Shown here in pieces: positions 23,641-35,619 of a stretch of 64,000 bases of DNA; the stretch's first letter is position 1, and the number at the start of each line of letters is the position of its first letter. This DNA comes from Sclerodactyla briareus (taxonomy: Eukaryota; Echinodermata; Holothuroidea; Dendrochirotida; Sclerodactylidae): contig JAODTK010005562.1 in NCBI GenBank assembly GCA_026419785.1, positions 124,001-188,000 of the forward strand, written 5' to 3'. The notes under the pieces are model-generated. The model did no database searches and had not been told where the DNA came from. It saw only the letters and a program-made list of their open reading frames with translations. The position numbers were made by a program, and so were the translations under genes.

Positions 23641-24110
23641 CTCCAAAGAGCTACCGTGCTTCATATGTTACATGCTGTGGATGTGACATCTGAAAACCAA
23701 GTCATGGGCGTAGTATTGACTCCCCATAAATAAGAGTATACAGCAGTAAGGCTAGCCAGATTTATGAATATCATGAACCATGCAACCTAAATGCCACCAC
23801 AGAAGCTAACGAAGAAGCAATAAAAATCAAACAACATTGTACAGTGACGATAATTTACAATCTTCCATCACCGGCATCGTCATCCTTACAGGATTTTGGC
23901 CGCATTGCTATGGTGAACTTGGAAACTGCAGTGTCGCCTGTATAAGAAATGATTATTCAACTGGAAATGGGGGATTCCACAAACAAAGTGCTACAATCAA
24001 CTATGGCAACAATTCAGTCACTGCTATGAAATCACATCTTTTGATAAACACTTTTTCTGCAAGTTAATAACAAAGCACATAGCTTTCTTGTTTGATTATT
24101 GACTGAACGT
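23641..24110. other. No recognised feature
   Basis: Non-coding by eye on both strands. Confidence 0.4.
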
Positions 24111-24570
24111 TGAGATGTAGTGATGTGTATGTTGTGACACCTGGTTCGGCCAACACGTGTGACTCAACCCATCTGATGAAGCTCATACTTGGTATGTGTG
24201 TCCCCCATGATGATACATGATCCCATTGTTTGGGTTAAAAATTTATTTTGGTGGCTCCAACACCTGCTAACTGAATTCCATCTGGAAAGATGAAACTTGT
24301 ACTTTGTTATGTGTGTGCTTCACATAATGTCTTAATGATCCCTATAGTCTGCTATCAATCCATCGATCTATGACTTTGGGATCATGTGAAGGCTATTTCT
24401 GGTGCCAGGTCTGAACTTTTGTGAACATGACAAGTCCAGACTGCTTTGTTCCCTAATCAAGCTGAAGTTTCATGTGTTAGCTCTCTCATAGAAATAACAA
24501 GAACCCTAATATTTTTGTGAGTTTTGATCTGGGGTCATGTTTTTTGAGCCTGATATCAAAGGTGTGATAA
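24111..24570 (+). repeat. Family 1 repeat copy, two partial units
   Basis: TG-rich edge with 'gtgacacctggtt' followed by 'gaagctcatacttggtatgt', 'catgatgatacatgatccc', a second 'gaaacttgtactttgttatg', and the second half with 'gaacatgacaagtccaga'. Confidence 0.7.
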
Positions 24571-25189
24571 TTTGGAAATCCTTGAAAATACAGTTGAGCC
24601 AGGAATATTTGTGTACTATCAGTGCGTGGACCATCTAGTGGAAAGTACGAAACATTCCTGTCAGTCCTAATGTGGGGTAAATAAAATTACATTCGTATCG
24701 GAACCAAATCCCATACTGTACTCAAGACTTGATACCTGTAATCTCATTTCCTCTGTCACAGACCCATGCTCAATTTGTTGCAATTGTACCCTATTACCTG
24801 TATACCCATACTCACCACATTGCACAGGTACCCAGATCCGGACTCTACTACAACACTGGTTTGGTAGCTTTTCTGTTTGATTATTTCTTGAATGTTTTCA
24901 GCTCACTAAGGTGTTAGGCCTTCCTGGTTTTATTACCGGTAAATGTTTTCAGTGCATTAACCTCCTGGATGGTATTTAATAGTCATTCCTTAGGTAGTTT
25001 CAATGACGCTCGTTGAACATATGATAATCACGTTTCTGCATCTATTATGGTGAACGTATATTGATGTTATTCCTTGCTATGTTCATTAACTTTTTCACTT
25101 GTTCCGCGTTAGATTAGCCTTTCAGCTCACCGAGTTTTTACGCTTCATTATATATGTAAAAGTTTATAAATTAATATTTCAATATACGG
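24571..25189. other. No recognised feature
   Basis: AT-rich non-coding sequence up to the left edge of the duplicated block. Confidence 0.4.
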
Positions 25190-25689
25190 AATTTGAGAAC
25201 GGGTTCTGTGTCATTACTATAAGAAGGGAGTCTAAGTCAGTACGCTCTCACTGAGTGCATGGGAAAGCCTACCAGTGCCATGAGGCGTTGACGATCAATC
25301 GGAGCTACCAGACAATTAGTCAACGATTGATAAGCCATTGCGTGTCTTGGACAAAATGGGTGAGAAAGCAACGCGAACCCTTGCATTACGCCACGATTAA
25401 AACCCGTCTCAGTATAATTCGAAGACGATCTACGATAGTATATTCGTCATGATGATATGTCATGTAAAATGATTCGACATAAGTCTCCTTCCCGCCAGAT
25501 GCACAGAAGATGATATAATGTCACTTTAAAGTTTTGTTGAATTACAACAAAAAAAAGCAAAATACTAAGACAAATCAGGATGTTCTTGTAGGGGTGGGCA
25601 TGTTAGAGGTGATAACGGTTTGCATTAGATCTTGATGACAGCGGCAGAGAAAGAAGGTTGGAAGGCTTGGACTATAGCCGGTACTGAAT

Positions 25690-27390
25690 GAGGATTTGAG
25701 TGGGACGATGATAGCCTCTGTCACGCAGCCCATCCAGGGACCAGCAGTGAAGATAGAGAATAGCTGGGTTGAACAGGCTGTAGCTCGCATTAAGTGTGGC
25801 AAGGCCATCAGTGTGGCGGAAGAGATGCTGAAGGCCTCAGGTGATATAGGCGTCAACCGTATCACCAACCGAATAAATACACATAGTGCGGTAGGGCAAA
25901 GTCCCATGAATGGGCTTTATCATAAACTGTTACAAGGGTAAAGGTTGACGCTTGCTAAAGATGTATCTACAGAGGTTGGAAACTGATGGGTCATGCCTAC
26001 AGAGAGAGTGCTTGACGTGATAAACTGATTAGAGTCAGGGTACATATAGATGAAGCAGTGTGGTTTTATGCCAGGCGGGTCGAGGTACTATGACGCTATT
26101 TTTTTTTAGTCAGGCAGTTAACGAGAAGTACAGATGTAAGAACAAGAAGTTGTATTTGCGTTCATTGACTTGGAAAAAGCATTTGAAGGGTCCCACGGCA
26201 GGTGATTTGGTGGGCAATGCGTAGATAGGTGTTGAGGAATGCTTGTCTCAGTTTTTTAGGTTCTCTGTATGAGAATGCTTAGAAGCGTGTTAGTGTTAAC
26301 AGTTCTTACAAGTGACAATTTGTGTGAAGGCTGGCGTTACACAAAGGCTCGATTTGAGCCTTGGTCATCATGGTTTTGAAGCTTTGTCCAGTGAATTTGG
26401 AGTTGGTTGCCATGGGAATTCTTGGTACGCAGAGATCTGTGCTGATCAGCTGAGAGTATGGAAGAGTTAGTTTTGAAATTGAGAGAAGGAAGGATGCCCG
26501 CATAGAGAGTAAAGGACTGAAGGTTAACATGATAGAAGACTTAAGAGTATGGTCAGCATACTGACGGTTGCCCCAGTCTAGCTCTGGCAATTGGCCCTGT
26601 TCTATTTGTGGTAAGGGTGTTGGCAGTAATTCTCTATCTACTGCAAAACATTGCAAACGCTGGGTGCCTAAAGAGGGGCAGGGGGGTTGTGACAGTTTGA
26701 ATGCTTGTGTTTAGATGTTTTTTTAAGTGTATAAGTGTACAGGTGGAGTAGGTAGAGTAGTTAGAGATTTAGGAGCCGCAGAGTCATTGGATAGGTGAGG
26801 ATCCCTGGAGTCGTGGATATGTTTTGGTATTTGAGGTGATATGCGTAATGCTGCAGGTGGAGCAGTGTTCAGTTTCAGTGGCATAATTAGAAGTGGTAGA
26901 ATGCCAGTCTAGAGTGTTTCTCTCGTCATCTGAAAGGAGGATTTTCGAGGCTTGTGTTGGGAGTGCATGCTCTTGGCAGTGAGACAGGGGCAGTAAACAC
27001 AGGGAAAGAATCGATAAGGCATGGGACAGAAATGATATGAGAATGATCAGATGAATATCGGCGTGACCTCGAAGGATAGGAGCCTTTCTGATGAGCTGAG
27101 AGATCGTTGGGTCATGCTAAAATTAGCGAGTATGTCCAGAGTCGTAGATTGAGGTGGTTTGGCCATGTCGGAAGAATGCAGGATGATAACGGGGTAAAGA
27201 AGCTAGGAGTTACGGTGGACGGCCGGCGTGACAGAGGTAGGCCGGAAGACCTGGGATGAGGTTATTGTAGTGATCTTGCAGCAGTGGGTAAGACGTGCTC
27301 TTGCACAGAATAGGTAGGTGGAAGCGGGCTTCCGTCGGAGACCTCCGTCTAAACCATGCTAGCCTGGGGACATTAATTGACGATAAAACT
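25690..27390 (+). mobile_element. LINE, ORF2 fragment, decayed
   Basis: Conserved pieces in order: VKIENSWVEQAV (25750); AFIDLEKAFEG (about 26158-26190), the reverse transcriptase motif with catalytic Asp; SMEELV (26458); RRLRWFGHVGRMQ (about 27147-27185); GRRDRGRP (about 27220-27245); and a closing 'ccatgctagcctggg'. The order of motifs shows a non-LTR element with reverse transcriptase and C-terminal region. Many frame breaks and stops; no intact ORF. Same family as 18695-19832. A stretched image lies at 36250-38390. Confidence 0.8.
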
Positions 27391-27637
27391 GTCTATTGAA
27401 GTGTTGAATGTAAACCGTCACACCAGAGCTACGTCAATGGAGTTGGCCGCTGCCGCCAAAGAAAAAATATAAGGACGCGGCGGGAAACTACACGAGCGTG
27501 AGCTAACGCAGTGAGAGCGTTGCGTGGTCTCCAAGGTCTCCGGAGACGGCGTCCCCGCTACGTAAATTTCGGACAACTTTTCGTAGCGCTGCCGCCGTCC
27601 AAGTAGGCGCTAGTGTTGACACTTTGTGCCGTAGAAG
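27391..27637. other. GC-richer non-coding spacer
   Basis: Contains several CG dinucleotides and short inverted motifs (for example CTCCGGAGAC near 27537). No gene recognised. Confidence 0.4.
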
Positions 27638-28235
27638 TATAGTAGTAGTAGTAGTAGGTTTAGTCGGCTATCCGACATGCTCACTGATCAACATCCGCCA
27701 CGTATCACGATCTTGAGCAAGGTTTATTGCTTCCTGAAAACTGTTGAGTCCTGAATTGCCGTTTGATTTTTCCGAGCAAGTAGGTCAAAGGTCTACCAAA
27801 TGGCTTAGTACGGTTAGTATGTTCTCAATGTTCTTTCAGAGCGATATTCGCTGGAGACGTCTTCTTGGAGTCTTTCGCGACCGTGACTGAAAAAAATCTC
27901 AAACGTCTATGTGCTATCGGAGACCAAGGATTTGGTTGGTGAAGCACATCATAGAGTCAGCGTTTGGTATCCAGTTGTTATTGGTCCTTCTGATGTTGAA
28001 AACATGACGGAGTGTATTCTTTGGGAAAGTGTCAATTTTTGTGATCAAGATTTTCGTGTACCCCACAGTTCGCAGGTATACAGAAAAATACTCTGTATGA
28101 GGCATCGAACATCCGGAGTTTGATGCTTGTTGACTTACTAGTCTGCTTTTGAAAATTGTTGACAAAGTGTTGAAAGCGTTGTTGGTATACCAATTATTCT
28201 GTGTTAATGTCTTCTTCGGTTCCCAAAAAAAACTT
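27638..28235 (-). mobile_element. LINE C-terminal fragment with (TAC)n tail
   Basis: On the minus strand: KLRMFDASY and a CELWG-like stretch (about 28125-28060), then KIDTFPKNTLRHVFNIRRTN (about 28045-27985), and finally LAQDRDTWRMLISEHVG (about 27720-27672). The last is the typical end of a LINE ORF2. The (TAC)n run at 27638-27656 is the 3' tail. Frame breaks separate the motifs. It lies head-to-head in orientation with the LINE at 25690-27390, so these are two separate insertions. Its stretched image is near 38715-39580. Confidence 0.75.
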
Positions 28236-31140
28236 CCTACATTTTCACATTTCTTCCAACTTTCATTGGCCGTAGTACTGACGATATATAACAAACTACA
28301 TTGACGTAGCACAGTCGCAGCGAGCATGCACTCTGTTGACGTAGCGACAACTCCAATGCAATGCGACGGGAAATCCGCCTCCTAGATTGTTCACGGAAAA
28401 TACGGAGAACCACTGACATTCAGACATGGATGTGTTCAGATGTATTCATTCACTTCTTCCGCAAAGGAATGTTATCTGAATAACAAATTATGATGAGCAT
28501 TGAACCTGTGGATGAGGGAGAAAGAATAGGAGGGACCAAGGAGCTGCTGGGTGCGTCTTTGGCTACTGCGGAAGGAAAAGAGACTTCTGTATGGACATTA
28601 TGACGTCTGCTGGTTGAACTTAGAATGAAGGACCAACAGTCATTTTTAGCTCAAAACAAGCTATGCTGGTTGAGCTTTTGTGATCCGCCATTCATTATTC
28701 TATCTTATTCCGTGTGTTACAATGACTTTTGGGTTTCCCCACAATTGCCCTTCTGAGGCTGCCAATTGATCAATCTTTGCTTGATGTTGACCAAATGACA
28801 TGATGATTCATTGACCCACTAGGACATTCTGACAAACTTGTGAAGGGCAAGGTCAAAGGGCATTAAAGCATCACAATTGGGCCATTTGTACCAATTACCA
28901 AAATTAATCTTTACAAAAAGCATTATTAGAGTGTCTTGAAACTCAGTCCTAAATGTTCATTGGGTTTAGCTGCTCCTTTCAGATTGTACAACAGATTTTC
29001 GATGGTGGAACGTCATATCATGCCCATGAGAGTTGAAAAACCGTAACATCTGGTGAATGAAAAAGAAATATCATAGGGCTCTAACAGTCATACTTTGATT
29101 GAATGTGAGACCCGAACTGGGAAACAAAACAACAATGTCATTGACCGTGGAAACTTGACTTGTGAAAGTCAAAGGTCAATCAAAGGTTTAAAGAGGATAA
29201 GGGGCATTCGTTTAATCTACAAATGCATTTTCTGCCTATGAAGAGGATTGGGGACTGTTCTCAAAATGCTTCTAATGTTTTCTCATAGTGCTTCTCATGA
29301 CAGTTCACAAAAATTACCATGTCATGTAATCTGAGGGAAGATTTCCATGGAAAAGTTGACATATTCCCAAGATCCTTTTCATTTCTCCCATTAATTCCCA
29401 ATTCGGAGATTGACCTCGCAATATAGCTGCGAGTGAGATCGGACCTCGCAATTGCTGTACTGTATGCCGCGTTCTCGGACATCGGATATACCGTATATAC
29501 GTAGATAGAGCGGACAAAAAAACCGGGAGGTTCGTTATTGCGTACATAACCTTTGAAAGACTTACGGGTGTATTCACATTACCAAAGTCACCACTTCGAG
29601 AGAAAAAGCACCATACTGTACATGCAATACCAACGTACGTACACGGCCGGCGCGAGAGATTCGCGCAGCCAGTCACTCGAAAATGACACTGATTTGTATT
29701 TCTCGTTCAGGAATAATCATGGAATACTCCTAAATAGTGAGATGTTGTAGTACAGAGATACATTATTAGAGATAATTCAGAAGTTTCATGGCAGATCGGG
29801 AGCAATAAATTCTGAAACCAAGGTTTTGAGCAATTGCAGCGAAGGTTGAAGGCCGACAGAAGTTCTAATTCGTAGCGTTTGAACGTGTAAAAGCTCTATA
29901 TTAATACGTTAAGTGCTAGGCATAAGTATTACGATTACTACAGCACAAGTCGTAGCCTAGCTACGATAATGTTAAAATCTGCAAGCTGAAAAAACATTTG
30001 AAAATCATCAGATAATGAAAACAGGCATGTAATGGGTTGATACCAAACATGTTTCCCCAACAAGATCGAATCATGTTATTGGCAAGGTGTCTTCAGATAT
30101 TCACTTTACTGAACTAGGCTAAGTGTGGTCCTTTCCTAATCATGGCAAGTTAGGCCTAAGTAGCTAGGCTACTGCTGGCTTACCTTGTGGGAATTAATAG
30201 AGTCATTGGAAAGTACCATTTTTATTTTCTCAGTAATTCACACAAAATTACAATTTTGCCTGGAAAGAACATTCACTATGGCCCAGGAAAGAAAAATGGT
30301 TTGCCGTTGAAGGATTTGCCCTTTCGGCGACAGTCACGTAGCTATGGGATGCGAAGCAGGATCGTTGGCATGGGGTAGCGTTATCCCCGTGGGCATGTAG
30401 CCATGTACCCACTGTTTACAGCGTAACTTGTGTAGCAGTAGTATGCAATGCCTTATCTCCATTGGAGAGTCAGGGAGACAAACTGGGCATAAGAAGGAGG
30501 CTTGAGATTGTTTAGGGTGGGTCAGGGATTAGGAGTTGGGTGAAAAGTACGTAGGTTTAGATGTCGTAAAAAAAGATTTGTGATTGACATCTGCAATTGG
30601 AGGACTCTACTCCTAAGTCAATCCTATGACAACTGTGTAACACTAATTTAATACATCAAAGTACACAGAGTACACATTACAGTATGCAAATAATGTCGTT
30701 TTTGTTTCGCGTGAACTGACAAACTTTCTTTTAGCAGGATGTCTCTGAAACGGTTTGAGGCCAATTTTGAAGAAATTTTGTTTTTAGTATCAGGTTGGGT
30801 GCGACAACCCTGACTAGTTTTGGCGCAAACTCACTATAAAGGAGGGTTGGTAATTGGCCATCATTTTTAATATTCATTGTTTTTAAGCTCAGGTAGCAAG
30901 ATAACAAGATGAACCGGTAACTTGCTATGGAGACTTGGTTTGGCAAGGTGTGATTGAAGTGAGGTCGATGAACTGATTAGATTTACGCGTAAAAAAATTG
31001 ACTCGTAAGCTGTAATTTGAATAATTTATGTTATTTATTCAGGTTTGTACAGATTTTCAGCAAACTGACAAGTGAGTATGGTCTAAATACAGTCTTGAAA
31101 TTATTTTTAAACAGAGAATTAAGGATCAACACTGGAGTCC
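28236..31140. other. Non-coding stretch, no recognised gene
   Basis: AT-rich. A short hairpin (CTCGCA, 7-base loop, TGCGAG) lies near 29414-29432. Open frames of 60-120 residues on both strands lack family resemblance. Confidence 0.45.
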
Positions 31141-31935
31141 TTCAAGTGTTTACTTTGAGTACTTTATGCACAAATCATTGAAGTTCCGGTTGGATTTTAA
31201 TGAAAAACCTGGTGGGTATGTGTTACCTTCAGTTCCAAATTGTTCATCATGGATTCGGGGTCAATGGAGGTAATTCAAATTACTCTCTACTTCGAATAAT
31301 TATGAATAATGCTCTAAAGTTTGCCCGCTTCCATGTAAAACTTTGTAGGTATGACGTATCCTTACCTTCAACATTTTTGAATGAGACTGGAGTTATTCAG
31401 TTAGTTATTTTGCATAGGTCATTCCAAATTTCAAGTTTGTTAGATTTAATTTCTAGGAAGCTTGATGCGTATGGTCTACCTTCAGTTCCATTTTTTTTAC
31501 ATTGACTCGAGTCAATGGGGGGTTATTACTGTGCATATAATTTGTCCATTCATGTATGTTCCAGTTGGTAAGATTCCCATGAAATGTGTGGTCAACCATT
31601 GTCCTGACTATATATTTGAACTGAGGAACATGGGTCAATGAAAGTTAATATTGTCTATTTGCAATAAGTCAGACATTTCAGTCGATTTTAACACAAAACC
31701 ATGTACTCCTTCGGTAGACATGGTCATCCAGTTCAGTGAATTTGAATTGTTAACTGGTATTAAGCTTGTTGTTTTTCTATTAAATGCTAATATAAAATCT
31801 GGGAGCAAGAACATTGGAGGCAATGCCTTGTTAATTGTGTGATGTGACTAAAAGAAAAACCATTTAATCGTGAACAGGCGAGACACCGGGGGTGATCGCC
31901 TTGTTACACCTTTGAAAAACATCTTTCTGGAACAA
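31140..31935 (+). repeat. Dispersed repeat family 3 (copy 1)
   Basis: Internally repetitive: a block with 'ggtatgt.ttaccttcagttcc' recurs at about 31212, 31350 and 31466. Another block, 'gattcggggtcaatggaggt', recurs as 'actcgagtcaatggggggtt'. It ends 'gggggtgatcgccttgttacacc'. A second copy lies at 62770-63190. Confidence 0.65.
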
Positions 31936-33015
31936 GTGAAAGGTTTCAAAAAATAAACAGAATGTCTAAATTTTCCGAAATAGCGGGAGGGAACGATCAA
32001 TTATGTCATTTATTTTACTTTGGCCTAAGTTATTAAGTGCATTGGACGGCTTTTTAAGTTGGGCTAAATGAGAAAACGGTAAAGTTAAACTACAGTATTC
32101 AGTAACAGTTTAATCCTCAATGACCGACTGTGTGCTTTCAGTGGGTTGGTTATTATTAAAACACACTTCCACATAAACAGACATGGTACATTGGGAGTAT
32201 TCAGTCTTCTGTTGAGACAGTAGTGAAAAGGACTCAGGCACAAGGCGGCATATGGCCCAAAATATTTTCTTTGGGTTTGTATGCCTTGAGTTCAACCTAC
32301 TGCTTTCTACAAGTTTTACCCAACAACCGTTTCAGCCAAGTTCCCATTCAGCTAACTCGGATCCATGGATTGTTCGGCAACCACGGCTGGATGTTTGGCC
32401 CCGCCTGCCTTAAACTATCAACCAACATACTCCTAATATTCATTCAATGATACCGGGCGCTTATGCCAATACTGTGTGACCGGTTCTAACCATAGAAACG
32501 CTTCGAAGATTCTCCGAACAACCAGCCACCTAATAAGAGCCAGCAGGGTATTTGAGGTCCAAGGAAATTGTCACAGGCTTTAAAAGACTTATATAACATT
32601 TTTTTTCTAGAAATCAGGTGTGTTGAGTCGGAGGTGCTGTGAAATAACAATTCATTGACCACATCACGGATAGGTCAAAAAGAACAAAGAACAAACACAT
32701 TCACATGAAAGGTTCCCGTCCGTTCATAATGCTCCTTGTTGCATCATTTGAAGTGAAATATTATGAGAATTTATTGAGGTTGAGCTACGAGCCCCATTGG
32801 TGTCTGTTTAAATTTACTCAGAATTACCTCCTTGAAATGGGTGACGAGTTACTCAATAGAGTAGGTTCAAGAATTACCAAACAAGACCCTAACTACAGGA
32901 TGACTTTGGAGTCGGAAATAACTCGCGGAACCATACGCCACGCAGCCCCTTGTGACAACTTATCCCACTCTCCAGTTACTGGCCTTCAGAGTTGCATTAA
33001 TACGAGCGACTTCTC
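31936..33015. other. No recognised feature
   Basis: No gene or named repeat seen; a 107-residue open frame at 32705-33028 has no family resemblance. Confidence 0.4.
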
Positions 33016-33030
33016 TTATTATTATTAATA

Positions 33031-33061
<31 letters not shown>

Positions 33062-33082
33062 CATAATAATTAATAATAACGT
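33016..33082. repeat. (ATA)n/(AAT)n microsatellite
   Basis: About 65 bp of ATT and AAT repeats. A shortened, altered image lies near 45710-45770. Confidence 0.9.
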
Positions 33083-33179
33083 AAAATAACACGAGGGACA
33101 TACAATAGATTCTGGCTAATCGAGCGTAAACGACCTACCGGGTGGGTCGATGATGGAATGGGTGATTTTATTTCTGATA

Positions 33180-34450
33180 TATCAGGACCGTTGCAGTTTA
33201 CATTCTGGGCTTTGAAAGCTAAAAGCAACAGTTTTTAAATTTCAATTTTCACCTTCAACAGGAAGCAGTGTATATATACAAAAATGAGGGCTAATATTGG
33301 TAACGAGTGAAATATGCGCCGCTGTGTGTTGGATATGCTGGAAGCGTGGAATTTGAACCTGGCAGGCATCCTCAAGAGAGAAATTGCGTAGTCCACTTGG
33401 ACGAACCAGTAAGCCTGGACGATTGACTCAGTAGCATAGGTCTGGTCAAGACTTGCTACAACAGCCAATGTTACGTAGATGATAATTAACAGATGCAAAT
33501 GGTTGATATATGGCGTTCATATGTAACGTGAGAATCGCCGTGAACACCAAGATCTTCAACAGAAACTGAATAATTCACCAGCCATTTCCACAATGTTGTA
33601 TTTGTCGGAATTTAGCTGGATGGGCACTATCTAGAGGAATTCTAGACATTACTTTCGTTTTTTTTTTTCCCTCGTCAAGCTTGAGTTTGTTGTTGCGCAT
33701 GAATATTCTAGGCTTCTCACTGCCACTGGTCCAGTTTGTTTCTGTGATACCCCCACCATTCTCACTCTGATTGGTGCGGGTCGGAGCTAATGTATCATTG
33801 TGTGTCGCCTGCATATTCTGATTGATGAGGACACCCATTGCACGGAAATATACGCAGGAGACTTCATATACATTGTACACAGAGGTAATCTCTAGACCGA
33901 TCCCTGGGGTGCTCCAAACTGTAGATGCGTTTTAATTGAGATGGGCGTCACCTATATAACCACACGGGGTTCTAATTTCTAAATATGAAGGAATCAATTC
34001 AACGCAGTACCGCGCGTCCAGCAGCGGATGTTTCTACCTACGATGTAACTATATGTGTTCTATAGTGTCAATGCGGCGGACATCCAGCAGCACGTACAAC
34101 ATAACCACTTGACGTCTATCTAAAGCATTTTGAATTTCATCTTCAATGAACGTAAGTTACCATATTCTATACGCTGATTGGGTTTGGAATCAATCAGTGA
34201 GTTTATGGTCAGATGTTCATTCAGCTGTTTTCCAACCGCCCTTTCCACCAACCCCTTCGCGAGAAGGGCAAATTGAAATAAGCGGCGGTTCGTTCGCCAC
34301 AAACTGGGTCCTTTATAGAAATGTTTTTCAATACGGGGGGTAATTGAGCCGGTTTGCGACAAGGTGGCACATACCCGACTCATATTATATAAGTCATTAA
34401 CGTAGTTATTTATCCTGTCATGCTTGCACGACATGATTTTGTCGTACAAT
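33180..34450 (-). mobile_element. CR1/L2-clade LINE, reverse transcriptase fragment
   Basis: Minus-strand motifs in order: LLAKGLVERAVGKQLNEHLT (about 34325-34265), the fingers region; a THLQFGAPQGS-like motif (about 33935-33905); an NQYADDT-like catalytic motif (about 33815); NNKLKLDEGK (about 33695); VNYHLRNIG (about 33490); then IQHTAA, SPHFCIYTLLPVEG and KTVAF (about 33325-33200). This is the classic CR1/L2 series. Several stops and frame breaks; about 1.3 kb retained, 5' part lost. Stretched image at about 45900-47530. Confidence 0.8.
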
Positions 34451-35254
34451 CCTAAGCGCTGTAACCGTGTTAACGTCTTTCCGAAGAGCCTGGCTGCTTT
34501 TGCGCAAATTTCGCAGGTTGAGAGATCCGAGAGAGTCCATTGCTAAATTCAAAGCGAATGCGATAGCCGCCTCAAGGGGAACTGCGTTGGTCCTGGTGAT
34601 AGATGTCACAGGGGTAGGTATAGTTGTTTGTCCGTTTGTATGGGTAATTGAGCCCATATGCAGCCACAAACGTCTGTAATACTACAGTTGGCCTGCCATC
34701 GCCTTCATTCGTTCATTTGCATACGTTAAATGATTTCGTCAATATTTTGTTTATGTCTCTCAAAATAATACTGTAGCCAATATGTCTTTCCTTCCTTCCT
34801 CCCTCTGTATTTTTCTATTCGGTATAGCCCAGTATTAAAGTGCCTGTAATGTCCCATCTCCGCGTCCGTCAGTCTGTCAGGAATGATGCGATTGCTTTCC
34901 GCGAATTCGTTTCTACGGCGGTTCCCCATTCATTGGTGCATGTATGTGACACTTACTTCATTAGGTTTTTTGGATCAACCATTGTAGATGCCGCACCGAA
35001 ACCATTTCATATGATCAGTTTTCCCTTGAGATCATGGCCATTGAATCCATTTAGTGCAGTTGTTTATCTCAGCTCTGGGACCCAACCGACGTTTCTTTTC
35101 AACACTGTCATAGGTTGAATCCTGTTCTCTGGGGACGAAGCAGTCTAGACACTCACTCCCCTCCCCCATCACTATCCAACATTTGTCCAAGTTTGCATGG
35201 TAGCATACAGCGTAGTCTTCTGCATGGATCCGCAAGAGTACTGGCTTAAGAGGC
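34451..35254. other. Non-coding, inner end of block A
   Basis: No gene seen. From 34688 on the sequence matches 55798 onward imperfectly. Confidence 0.5.
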
Positions 35255-35265
35255 GGGGGGGGGGG
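35255..35265 (+). repeat. G-tract, copy 1 (11 G)
   Basis: The same site has 19 G at 48563-48581 and 37 G at 56381-56417, in the same flanking context ('gtaagag' before, 'cccccaa' type sequence after). Confidence 0.8.
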
Positions 35266-35619
35266 CTTCAACACCCCCCAAGCCAAATATTTCAGCAAAA
35301 TTAGGGCAGTGCGCGATAGTTTTTTTCGGACACCGACTAAATATTAACATTAATTTTTTCGGGCAAATCACTACAGCCCCCCTATATATGCATCGTGCTC
35401 CTACGCCCATGAAGAGTAACCCCCTGTTACTGCGATGCTTGGGGAAAATCCGGTTGCCGGTAATTAATAGTCTTGTGACAATCGGTCGACTGATGATCAT
35501 ATCATGGCCACATCCTAATTTTCAACTCGCTCATATACTGTTAATCACTGAGTCATCGGGAACCCCCTAGAACTGACTCGGCAACGAAGATTTTATGTCG
35601 AATATACAGCCTACATTCG

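Noticed and set aside
33340-33365. Second B-box-like motif (GAATTTGAACC near 33350)
   Set aside because: It falls within the C-terminal coding region of the minus-strand CR1/L2 LINE, so it needs no SINE explanation.
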